The notes under the pieces are model-generated. The model saw only the letters and a program-made list of their open reading frames with translations, was not told the DNA's origin and did no database searches. A DNA stretch of 64,000 nucleotides from Corydoras sp. C115. Lineage: Eukaryota > Chordata > Actinopteri > Siluriformes > Callichthyidae. Shown here in pieces: positions 1 through 10,900 of this stretch. Positions within the stretch are counted from its first letter, which is position 1. Each line of letters starts with the position of its first letter. The translations under genes and the position numbers were made by a program. The DNA lies in NCBI GenBank assembly GCA_019802505.1, contig JAFMOC010000006.1, positions 2,665,501 through 2,729,500 of the forward strand. The letters are read 5' to 3'.

Positions 1-1152
1 CGCTACTATACTGCAGTAGCCTGTTGTAACATGCTCACACATAATTAGGACTGTAGACAGGATTTGTCAGATCCAAGTAACCGCTTTATATGTCTAGCTC
101 AGCAATGCTGCTGTAAAGTCGTTGAAGGGGAGACTGATCTTAGGCCTAGCTGAGAGGTTCCCCATTACTCCAATGTTAATCTGCAAAATAAGATACAACA
201 GACCAAATAAAGCAGGATCGGAACAACATATTTAATTCAACACCTGGGTTGACCTTGACCACTTCAAAATAGAAACCAGTGGGATTTTGACTACAAAATT
301 AGCTTTTTTTAAAACATCAGCCAGTCCGCTTACACGGTCTTTTTGACTTGGTACTCACCGAGTTCTCAATGTAAAAACAATACTATGATATCGAGCCCTG
401 CTGTCATGGTACTTTTCAGTCCATGTTGCCTCCAATCATACTTGCCTAAGTGATATAATTTCAGTGCAAACGTACCAGATTAATTAAGAAAGATTGCAGC
501 CAAGGGCATTCTCAGCCCTGCTGGGTCTTAAACCACCGCAAACCACCGAACAGGTACACAGGTATGCCTGTTTATTTCTTTGTGCTACATGATGTTCACA
601 TTATCAAAGATATATTGATGCATTCCAGCATAAAAACTACAGAGTATCTGAGAAACACAGGGGTCCATTTGCTACACCTGAACCTTTAAACTACTACAGG
701 TAATTTCATAATAGTGAAATATTGGAATTGAATTTTGTAGCGAGTATAAACAGATAACAGATTAAACAGGTAACAGATACAGGGTTAAATGCCTCCAGTG
801 GTTTATTAACCCCAGTGTTTAAAACAAATTTCATTTAATGCAGAGTTTGTAAGATCTGTATATGGCACATTACAGTGGTGCTGCATACACATGACCCAAA
901 ACATCATATTTCACCACAAGTCACAAAAGAAAATTAAAAATAAACTAGTGGAAAATGATATGAATAAACTAAAGAAAATGTGAGTGTGATTGCAGCATGG
1001 CTGGAGGAGACACAGTGCATACGTATATCAAAGCAATACAGTGAACGAGGTAAAAAAAAGGTGGGCGTGGTCAGTTGTAGAGCATCTCTCGATCACTCTG
1101 CGTTTACAAGACATGAATTTACTTGTAGCTCAAAAAGTTGTGGGAGTGCAAA
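1..1152. other. Intergenic, nothing recognised
   Basis: AT-rich single-copy-looking sequence. I find no spliced exon, repeat end or RNA gene that I can name. The short open frames near 980-1290 run into the terminal repeat of the Tc1 element that follows and are not genes. Confidence 0.5.
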
Positions 1153-1154
1153 TA

Positions 1155-2728
1155 CAGTCATACGCAAAAGTTTGGGCACCCCTATTAATCTTAATCATTT
1201 TTAGTTCTAAATATTTGGGTGTTTGCAACAGCCATTTCAGTTTGATATATCTAATAACTGATGGACACAGTAATATTTCAGGATTGAAATGAGGTTTATT
1301 GTACTAACAAAAAGTGTGCAATATGCATTAAACCAAAATTTGACAGGTGCAAAAATATGGCTACCCTTATCATTTTATTGATTTGAATACTCCTAACTAC
1401 TTTTTACTGACTTTGCTAAGCTTTGGTTTGGTAACCTCATTGAGCTTTGAACTCCATAGCCAGGTGTATCCAATCATGAGTAAAGGTATTTAAGGTGGCT
1501 AATTGCAAGTTGTTCTCCTATTTGAATCTCTTCTGAAGAGTGGCATCATGGGCTCCTCAAAACAACTCTCAAATGATTGTTGAACAAAGATTGTTCAACA
1601 TAGTTGTTCAGGGGAAGGATACAAAAAGTTGTCTCAGAGATTTAACCTGTCAGTTTCCACTGTGAGGAACATTGTAAGGAAATGGAAGACCACAGGGACA
1701 GTTCTTGTTAAGCCTAGAAGTGGCAGGCAAAGAAAAATATCAGAAAGGCAGAGGAGAAGAATGGTGAGAACAGTCAAGGCCAATCCACAGACCACCTCCA
1801 AAGAGCTGCAGCATCATCTTGCTGCAGATGGTGTCACTGTGCATCGGTCAACAATACAGCGCACCTAACGCCACAAACAGATTCGCCTGAGTTATGCAAA
1901 AGCACATTTGGACAAGCCAGCTTCATTTTGGAAGAAGGGCCGTGTACTGCTGAAACAAAGATTGAGTTGTTTGGTCATACAAAAAGGCGTTATGCATGGC
2001 GTCAAAAAAACATAGCATTCCAAGAAAAACACTTGCTACCCACTGTAAAATTTGGTGGAGGTTCCATCATGCTTTGGGGCTGTGTGGCCAATGCCGGCAC
2101 CGGGAATCTTGTTAAAGTTGAGGATCGCATGGATTCCACTCAGTATCAGCAGGTTCTTGAGAATAATTTTCAAGAATCAGTGACGCCGGGGATGGATATT
2201 TCAGCAAGACAATGATCCAAAACACCGCACCAAATCTACTCAGGCATTCATGCAGAGGAACAATTACAATGTTCTGGAATGGCCATCCCAGTTCCCAGAC
2301 CTGAATATCATTGAACATCTGTGGGATGATTTGAAGCGGGCTGTCCATGCTCCGCGACCATCAAACTTAACTGAACTGGAATTGTTTTGTAAAGAGGAAT
2401 GGTCAAAAAACCTTCATCCAGGATCCAGGAACTGATTAAAAGCAACAGGAAGCGACTAGAGGCTGTTATTTTTACAAAAGGAAGATCTACTAAATATTAA
2501 TGTCACTTTTCTGTTGAGGTGCCCATACTTTTGCACCTGTCAAATTTTGGTTTAATGCATATTGCACATTTTCTGTTAGTACAATAAACCTCATTTCAAT
2601 CCTGAAATATTACTGTGTCCATCAGTTATTAGATATATCAAACTGAAATGGCTGTTGCAAACACCCAAATATTTAGAACTGAAAATGATTAAGATTAATA
2701 GGGGTGCCCAAACTTTTGCATATGACTG
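1155..2728 (+). mobile_element. Decayed Tc1/mariner element with IR/DR ends
   Basis: About 215-bp terminal inverted repeats (about 1155-1370 and 2516-2728) are flanked on both sides by TA (1153-1154 and 2729-2730), the Tc1/mariner target site. Each repeat holds an outer and an inner copy of a short motif (outer GCAAAAGTTTGGGCACCCC, inner near 1349-1369; mirrored at 2518-2536 and the right end), the IR/DR arrangement known from Sleeping Beauty-type elements. Between them lies a broken transposase. 1629-1868 encodes the paired-like helix-turn-helix DNA-binding part and ends at a stop. 1928-2215 and 2250-2435 encode catalytic-domain pieces in other frames, including LPTVKFGGGSIMLWGC and FPDLNIIEHLWDDLKR. 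Several frameshifts and stops make it non-autonomous. Confidence 0.93.
1629..2435 (+). pseudogene. Tc1 transposase pseudogene
   Basis: The reading frame is split into at least three pieces. The first (79 residues) carries the helix-turn-helix region with SVSTVRNIVRKWKTTGTV and the basic GRQRK segment typical of Tc1 transposases. The second includes the TVKFGGGSIMLWGC block. The third keeps the final acidic-residue block (FPDLNIIEHLWDDLKR) but loses the frame downstream. A start codon for the full protein is not preserved. It lies wholly inside the element at 1155-2728. Confidence 0.9.
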
Positions 2729-2730
2729 TA

Positions 2731-4387
2731 TTACCGTAATGCAAAGAGAATGGGAATTTTGGCCAACAAAAAATTGGAATGTTTTGGGAATGGTTAGACC
2801 GATTGCTTAGCTGATTTCTTAAAGTATTAACAAAAAGTAAACAATAAAATACTAAAAAGTAGTAAATTGTCATAAAAGTAGTAAAATATCGACACCGTGT
2901 TGAGAATATCAAGCCTAAAGATTTAAAAAAGATAGCCAGATTAGTGTTTAACTGATTATACTCCTAATAATACACTCTTATCTTAAATCTTAATCTTAAA
3001 CTTAAAATCTTAAACTACAAAGGACAAACAAGAAAGCAAATCTCTTAAAAGACTTTTATTTAAGATTTTTTGATTAATTATATTTTCCACATAAACATGT
3101 GGATTATACGCTCAGAATTTAATACAAATCAACAAAAACACAAGGCCATGTGTGTTCTGACTCAAACTGCAACAGTCGATGAACTTGTTTAAGAAATATT
3201 TATCATGAGTCGTATTAAAAAAAGCTTTGCTTCTATAAAGAAGACAATACGTTTATTTGCCATCAACAACCTCTAAACTCCCTTCAGGACTGTGGTGAAA
3301 TAAAAGATTAGGTCACATGATTGCTACAGATTTGCAGACAGCAAATTCGTGATGTCAAACAGTTCCGGCAACAAAGTGCAGAATAAAGCGGGCTGTATAT
3401 TCTTGGAACGAATATTTTAATTGCAAAACAGTATAAAACGTATATCAAATAAATTGCTATACATTTATCTTTTAATAAAGTAGTTTATGGTTATGCATTT
3501 TGTCACTCCATAATGCAAATTAATTCAAGTAAGAAAAAAACATTTCTGTTAAATTAATCTGGGAATTAAAAAAAAAACATTTTATTCTTAATTTATCATA
3601 ATTTCTTATATTTGTACTATTATAATTATAAATTATTACAATTAACATTTTGAAACAAAAACTCAAGTTTAAATACTAAATCAGAAAATCAGTTTTGTTT
3701 TTTTTTTAAAAAAAAAACTCTTATTTTAAGTAGGAGATAAGTGTTAGTTGAAATAAAATACAAATTTTAGAACCCCTGCACAAAAAAAGGACCCTGTAGA
3801 TGTTTAGGCCTAGATTTGGCATGCCTGACAAAAAGACACATTCCTGGCAAATATAATAAATGAAATCAGAAAAATAAATAACTGTGCATTTTTGTTAAAA
3901 TTATTGCAGACATTCTGATTCTGGCCCATGAACTGCATACATGGTGTTTTTTGGCTGAATCATCTGAATCTGACTAATGTAGTTTTAGTGCGCTGCTCAG
4001 TCATAAAAGGAAATGGTTTAGAAAATTTGCAAGTCAAATAACCAGCCCTCATCAGCATGAGTGCAAAGTCTCGGTCCCATCCCATCTCTGACGCACTAAA
4101 AGACATCATTTGTATTTAAAATGTGCCCCACCCTTAAGCGAACACCAAAAGCTAGGAGGGAATTCCACATACAGCATACAGTGTTTGACACAGTATTAAT
4201 TTATCAATACATATTTCTATGTTCTCACCTTCTCAGTGCTGGTTCTATGCTTTGGGTGGGTATTTACTGATTCCAAACTCAACTGATAAACTGGAGTCAA
4301 TCAGATCCCCTATAGCAGAGAGAAAACAGAGGTCCTTTTAGTACAACATTTTGACATAATTAATTTTGGGCTATTAAACAGTTTAAC

Positions 4388-4390
<3 letters not shown>
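2731..4390. other. AT-rich intergenic sequence
   Basis: Very AT-rich with many A or T runs. No open frame with a recognisable domain, no splice-bounded exon and no clear repeat boundary was found. Confidence 0.5.

Positions 4391-4392
<2 letters not shown>

Positions 4393-4470
<78 letters not shown>
4393..4470. repeat. (TA)n microsatellite
   Basis: About 78 bp of pure TA, followed by a short CACACA stretch. Confidence 0.97.
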
Positions 4471-4476
<6 letters not shown>

Positions 4477-4964
4477 GAAATATATTACATTTTAAATGTA
4501 TATATAAAATGTATTTAATATTAATTCACTCACACACACACTAATAGATACAGTTACAAAACACTGAATGAAATTTCATTTCATTCTACAGAGTAAAGAC
4601 TAAAACTATTTTTAGAAGAAAACCTTATTACCAAACAAAAATAACATTATTTGCCATCATAAGTATATAGAAAGGAAGAGAGGGGAAGAACATGCAAACT
4701 CAGGCTTTTCTTGGTATGATGTGAGAACATTAACTGCTCCACTTATAGAGTTCATTAATTTTCCAAGCGGTATAACCTGAGTAGAGTAACTGTGGTTTAA
4801 AGAGCCCTTTCCTTTTGTAGTTATCTGTATTAAAATGATTAACATTATGGACACAGGCCATCACAGGGAAGACACCTAAATTCCCTAAATTCACACCTAG
4901 CGATAATTGATTCTCTCCAATTTATTTGAATAAATCTTCTCCTCGAAGAAGAGATCACGCACTA

Positions 4965-5156
4965 TATCGGGCAATTTAGAGCATTTAATTTATCTTGAAT
5001 CCATGTTTTTGGACTGTGGGAGGAAACCGGAGAACCCAGAGGTAACCAACGCAAACACGAGGAGAACATGGAAACTCCACCCAGATTGGAATTAGAACCT
5101 GGAATACCCAGCACTGAGAGGCAAACATGCTAACCACTAAGCCACCGTGCCGCCCC
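4965..5156 (-). mobile_element. DANA/Mermaid-like SINE, 5' part
   Basis: The reverse strand reads the SINE head GGCGGCACGGTGGCTTAGTGG with the tRNA-like A box (TGGCTTAGTGG), a degenerate B box, and the conserved core that ends in the CCCACAGTCCAAAAACATGG segment. The 3' half is missing or unrecognisable. Confidence 0.85.
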
Positions 5157-5830
5157 ATCTCAGGCAAATGTATGAGCAATATAATATTTCATAGATTGTA
5201 TTTGCACAGATAACATTTTCCCTACTTTATGAGTGAAATATATAGTATTATTATACTATGTGTATGGCACACGTACTTATTGTATACTGTATAATGTTTA
5301 TTTTAGTGTACATTAATTATGTTTTTTTAATGTTTCATAGTTGTAGCCTGGGAGGTCGTGCAGAATGAAAATTTCATTGTACAATGTAACTAACGGTTTC
5401 TTGTGCTTACGACAATAAACTCTTAAAATAAGACATGATCCCATGTAAGGAATCAGAATCTAAGAAATTGTGCATTGAGCCCTCAAGCAATTATTGCTAT
5501 TGCATAGATTTACTTATAATATGCAAGCAGCAATTCTAGACCTTAAAGTGCTCTACCCACAAATTACACTGTACAATTACTATTGCATTATAGTATTAAA
5601 TGCAAGATTTGCGGTTGAACACCATTATGGTTCTAATGTTAATGGCTGACAGCCACTGCTGTAGTCTAAGGCTGTCCAAACAATTTTCTTTGTTACTGTG
5701 TAACCTGTATCCTATTATATAATTATGGTTATAAACACAACGCATCACAGTTTAAAAAATGATTTTTTTTTGTTTGTTTTTACATCACTACTAAAATTGA
5801 CCCACATGGGTAGTGACAGAAATAGTTCAC
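5157..5830. other. Intergenic; possible LINE 3' tail
   Basis: Mostly featureless. Around 5345-5425 a segment with AATTTCATTGTACAATG and CAATAAACTC resembles the 3' tails of fish Rex1/CR1-type LINEs; this is a weak resemblance only. Confidence 0.3.
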
Positions 5831-5834
5831 AATT

Positions 5835-6160
5835 TCAAGTGGCCAAAATAAGCTTTCTCCAAAAAGTGACTGGACTCCCTAAGAGATAGGGTAAGAAGAT
5901 CAGTATTTCGGGAGGGGTGTTCAGGCATCTGGTCCGGATGCTTCCTGGGCACCTCCACTGTGGTGATCCGGGCATGTTAAATCGGGAGAGAGCCAGGACA
6001 AGATGAAGTGATTATATTTTTTGGTTGGCCTGGGAACGCCTTGGTGTGCCTTCTGAAGAGCTAGAAAAGGTAGCTGGGGACAGGGATGTCCGGGTGTTTT
6101 TGCTTAGGTTACTGCCCCCGTGACCTGGATAAGTGGTGAACAATAGATGGATGAATGAAT
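5835..6160 (+). mobile_element. Rex3 (RTE) LINE 3' fragment
   Basis: The fragment aligns by eye with the 3' end of the longer copy at 11440-12446: the blocks around GAGATAGGGTAAGAAG, CATCTGGTCCGGATGCTTCC, GGGCACCTCC and the terminal ATGGATGAATGAATG are shared in order. The reading frame is destroyed. Confidence 0.82.
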
Positions 6161-6369
6161 GTGTCAGGCTTGCGAGGGCTAAGCCACCCCCCCTTGATTT
6201 CCTTAGTTCGGGTTAGTCCGTTTGGGGTTCCTGTAGGTAGGGCCTACATAAATGCATACCAATGATTTAGATTGGTTCATTTCTGAAATTCTTTGTGGAA
6301 TGTGGAATCAAGCTTTTTTTGTGTTATTCCAATGCAAATGATTAAAACAACAAGTCTATGTGAAAAGCT

Positions 6370-6830
6370 ACTGTCATTGTGAAAAGTTTGGACATGCCTC
6401 CATTCATCAGTTCCACTTACTGTAAAGATGGACTTTGTTGGTCTGCATTTACAGACTGCAGCCCATCTGTTTGTGGACTACAGTACATCTTGTTTTAGTA
6501 ACCTTTACTCTGTTCTCTAATGGTCAGAACCCCAATAGTAGCACCACAGAGCAGATATTATTTGGTTGGTGCATTATTCTCATTCCAGCAGGGTCACTGA
6601 AGTGTTTAAATGAAACTACAGCAGCACTGCTGCATTAACAACTTAACTAATTCACTGCAGCTAATTCTCTCTCCATCCTCAGTGCTGATTCATGGAGAAA
6701 CAAGATGTAGACTGTTTATCGTGAACTGCTATATGCAAGCAGAAACCACAAACGGTGGTAACAGGGGTGAGTACACTTGTCTAACCAACATGTGTACATT
6801 ACTAAATACATTCAAATGCATTATGTAAGT
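6370..6830 (+). mobile_element. Non-autonomous Tc1-related repeat
   Basis: Begins with an end-like motif around CATTGTGAAAAGTTTGGACATGCC. Its interior (6560-6715), with GGTTGGTGCATTATT, CCAGCAGGGTCACTGAAG and CTACAGCAGCACTGCTGCA, matches the repeat at 62690-62983, whose other end reads GCCCAAACTTTTGACGGTAC. Short Tc1-like ends without a transposase suggest a MITE. Boundaries are approximate. Confidence 0.65.
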
Positions 6831-7013
6831 TTTTGGACTGGTTTGGTAGAAATGGTTCTGTACACTGGGGCAGGAAGAACGCTGTACTACTGGGAGATGA
6901 CTAGGGTTATTTCTTTGCCCCAGTTTGTTTTCTGCAAGCCTGTTTATCATGTACATATCAAGGTAAATAAAGAATTACAGATTCCTACTGGTATGGCTAT
7001 ACAAAATCAGTTA

Positions 7014-7026
7014 TTTATTATTTATT
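7014..7026 (-). promoter_or_regulatory. Candidate polyadenylation signals for ccdc9b
   Basis: Two AATAAA hexamers on the minus strand (TTTATT at 7014-7019 and 7021-7026) lie about 950 bp downstream of the ccdc9b stop codon. No AATAAA is seen between the stop and the pogo-like element. If used, the 3' UTR would contain that whole element. This is inference from the hexamers alone. Confidence 0.35.
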
Positions 7027-7073
7027 TATCATTAATTTATGCCCAAATTAAGAAATAAATTGTATAATAAATA

Positions 7074-7899
7074 CCGTATTTTCCAGACTATAAGGCACAC
7101 CAAAAAGCCTAAAATTTTCCCAGAAATCGGACGTGCGCCTTATAATCCGGTGCGCCTTATACGTGTACTGAGTTCCAAAATCTATAAAAGTATTGTTGTG
7201 TGACCGGGTGTTTTTTTCCACACATCTGATCTGTGACTCCATGCGCGCTCATCTCACAGAAAAGCAGAGTGAAGAAAATTAATTCGGAGCTTGCCGTCAT
7301 TCCGGGAGGATTAAATAAAGAACTCCAACCGCTGGACATTGGTGTAAACAAGGCGTTTAAAGTAAAGTTGCGGGCGGCGTGGGAGCGATGGATGATCCAC
7401 CGTCACCGTCTGTGAATGGATTGTGGATGCCTGGGCTGAGGTTTCTGCTGTAACTGTTGTCCGAGCTTTTGCGAAAGCCGGCATCATTGCTGAACAGCCG
7501 CCTGGCGACGAGACTGACTCGGACATTGATGAGGGGGAACCCGGAGTGCTCGATAGTGAAATTGCGCAGCTTTTTAATTCAGACACAGAAGATGAGGACT
7601 TTGACGGATTTGTGGGAGAAGAGTGATTAAAAATAATGTGTGTTTTGTCAAGTAGTAGAATAAACTTCAATTATAAATCACCGTTTTGCATCCTTTACTT
7701 TTCTTGTAGATCGTATGTTTTAGCAAGTTCCTTATAATACGGTGCCGTACAGAATAAGTACCGTACAGAAATAGAGTCCGTAATTGAGACTGCGCCTTAT
7801 AGTACGGTGCGCCTTATACGTGGGTCAAATATAGAAATAGACCCCGTAATTCAGACTGCGCCTTACAATATGGTGCGCCTTATGGTCCGGAAAATACGG
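7074..7899 (+). mobile_element. Internally deleted pogo/Tigger-like element
   Basis: The ends are inverted copies of each other (CCGTATTTTCC-GACTATAAGGC at the left, mirrored at the right). They are flanked by TA at 7072-7073 and 7900-7901, the target of the Tc1/mariner/pogo superfamily. Sub-terminal repeats of GTGCGCCTTATA-type motifs occur at both ends. The interior retains only the C-terminal part of a transposase, with LNKELQPLDIGVNKAFK and an acidic tail (7233-7626). The N-terminal CENP-B-like DNA-binding part and most of the DDE domain are absent. It sits 70 bp downstream of the ccdc9b stop codon. Confidence 0.88.
7233..7626 (+). pseudogene. pogo-like transposase C-terminal remnant
   Basis: Two adjoining open stretches cover the end of a pogo/Tigger-type transposase: 7233-7415 (SELAVIPGGLNKELQPLDIG, then the WERWM region) and 7423-7626 (DAWAEVSAVTVVRAFAKAGI, then a run of Asp and Glu ending in DFDGFVGEE). 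A stop at 7413-7415 and the lack of the catalytic upstream half show that it is non-functional. Confidence 0.85.
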
Positions 7900-7969
7900 T
7901 AATATAAATAAATAACATAAATAAATAAAATATTTGCATCACATTATTGTTCAAAGTGATTATTTGTAT

Positions 7970-10900
7970 TCATACTGAATTTACTCTCCTACCAGCATAT
8001 CTCTGGGTGCCATTCTTCACTGGATGAAGGTTCACTTCAGTGGTGGCAGATGCTTCATGACTATTCTCCATCTCAACATGGTTCAAGGGCTGGCCTTTTG
8101 GTTCACTCTCTGTTCCATCTGTTATTACCGACTCGGTTGGATCTGCAAGTACTTTTGTTTTTATCTCATGAACATGACATTGGCTTGGTGTGTTTTGTTC
8201 CAGTGTACTTCTGATAAGTTCAACATCTGAACCCGTTAGGTCTCCCTGGAATGCTTTAGACTGTATGGTTTCTTTCAATGAACTCGTCTTTTTTTCTACC
8301 GCACCAGTGTTTATTTCAGAAGCTTTATGAATTAGATCCTTTGAAAAGTGGACCCTCTTCTCAGCACTTTTGGAAAGAGAGCTGGCCGGCTCTGAAAGAA
8401 CATGTGACTTAACTTTCAGATTTTCTGAAGGAAATATGTCGGCATTTTCTGCCTCTTCAGACACTTTGGATTTCCCCTTTAAGACAGAATCTTGAATCTC
8501 TGTGTCTAAAATATTGATTTCATTATTACACAGAGCATCAAGCTCTTCCAAAAAGCCTTCCAAGCTTGTGTGTGGACATTCCTGTAGATTTGGACAACAA
8601 GAAAAAAAAATAAATCTTTCAGAAACCACAACAGTATTTAATCACATGCTACAATGATAACTGTATAACAAGCTGGTGCGTTTCTACACAGCAGTTTACA
8701 TTGTTTATGCTTGACCATAATCTTTAGGAATGTTTCTATATATGACGCCAGACTAATCTAGTACTTCACCTGTTTTTAGCCTTCATAACACACCAGGTTT
8801 ACTGCGTTTACTTTAAACTCAAATAAAAAAAATTAAAAAAAATCACATTTGTGCATTTTACAATTTTTTCAAAAGAACATATTAAAAATATCTTAAATGT
8901 TGGTAATAAGCTGCATGCGGTTGATAATTGCTGCCATGGCTATGATGACTGGATCAGCTGTGATCATCCTAACCAAGACTCAAGACCCAAGACAAAAACA
9001 TGATTAATTAGGCTCTTAGGGAAAATGATTTAAAGTATTTGCATTTGCTTTGCACAGAACATACCTGTAACTGCTCCGATTCCTCTTTAGCATCCCATCT
9101 AAAAAGATAAATATATACTTAATGTTCTAGGAGTGATGGAAGACGTGGAGAAAGATGGAGAAAAAAAATTAAGCTAAGCTTATATGGTATCCAAAACATA
9201 ATTAAAGTTAACTGAAATTTTAAATTACAGCAGGAAAAGCAAAATCTTTGTAATTTTAAACTACATATACTTTATTTTTTAAACTGAACATGAATGGGAC
9301 ATTATTATTATACATTAACAAATAATTATTTTTAAATTGTTCCTAGAATTCTGACAAATTTTAAGAAATCCTAAATAAAAACTGTACTTGGCTTATTTTG
9401 TTTTAAATGTCTAACATACATCCCAACTACAGCGAAAGAAATTGAAATCCAATGAAAAAAAATTAATGAATCTAAACATAATAAATGTTCATTGATCACT
9501 GCCATTAATCAAAATTTACAGCATCTAGAAGTTACCAAATTATCAACAAAAATGTTCTTGCTTATCTGGACGCACCTTACATATACCAAATAAAATGATC
9601 CATTCCTATGCAGTTAAAGTGTGTAAAAAAATCAGGATGATTTGCAGAGTACAAATAAATGCATTATTGCTTGGTGTATGGTCTGAACAGCAGTTTCTCT
9701 TACCTTCTTGCACGACCAGTCAGACGATCTTTTCCTGTCACTTTACTGCCAAGCACAGGAAGATTCTTTCTTTTCCTCTCACTGTGACTAACAGGTGCAC
9801 CTTTACAACAGCAGAATGCATATTTGAAATATTTAAAACAAAAACTGCTTCAATATGAAAAAAAATTGTAAATGTTACATCTTAGGGGCGGCACGGTGGC
9901 TTAGTGGTTAGCACGTTCGCCTCTCAGCACTAGGGATTCCAGGTTCGAATCCCAATCTGGGTGTTTCCATGTTTTTCCCGTGTCCGCGTGGGTTTCCTCC
10001 GGGTTCTCCGGTTTCCTCCCACAGTCCAAAAAAACATGGATCCAGGTAAATTGAATACTCCAAATTGCCCCATATAGAGTGTGTGTCTGTGTGACTGAGT
10101 GAATGTGCCCAGCAATAGAATGGCACACTGTCCTGGGTGTATCTGCCCACCGCCCGAAACGTTCTCCCCTGGATGGGCATGGGTAATCCCACCGCGACCC
10201 TAGTAGAGGATAAAGTGGAAGATAATGGATGGATGTTACATCTTAAAGGAAATCACACAAGGTTTAACACATGAAGGTTCTAGTACTTCGTACAACATTT
10301 TCAAATCTGAAAATTATAGAACAAGTATACTGTGTTAAGAAAAAAAAATGACAGATACAATCAATATTCATAGTTTACATATAATTTGCCGTCTTTATCA
10401 GCTACTTTACTCTAATAAACATAAAGCAGGTGTTTATTTACAAACCCAAAAAAATCCTCACACATTTAAAAAAAAATAAAAAAAGATATTTCAACGTGGA
10501 GTCATATTTCCTTTAATGCAACTTTGTTTTGATTGGCCAGCACCATGTGGATAGAAACTATAGATAGAAAGGACATCTATACATGTATTGTGTGCAAGAG
10601 ATCTGGTGTAAAGAAAATAATGCAAGGAGCATCAGCTGGGATTTAAACTGAGAAATGGCGACCGAGTGATCCAAACAGAAGTGTAATAGGACATTTAAAA
10701 ACTGTGATAAACTACATTTTTTGTGTTGGGGCTGAAAGAAAAACCGAGGAAAATGCACACTATTAAAATTAGTAAATAAAAAAAAAAATCAATCCCTATA
10801 GGCCTGTGTGAGAAAAAAAATAAATAAATAAAAGTGATCACGCCACATCCCTATATCATATAAAGTTATTAATCTCATGCCAGATATACACTGTGGAGAT

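Noticed and set aside
9885..9960. tRNA gene suggested by A and B boxes
   Set aside because: The region does not fold into a tRNA with an anticodon arm and is repeated across the window as the head of the SINE.
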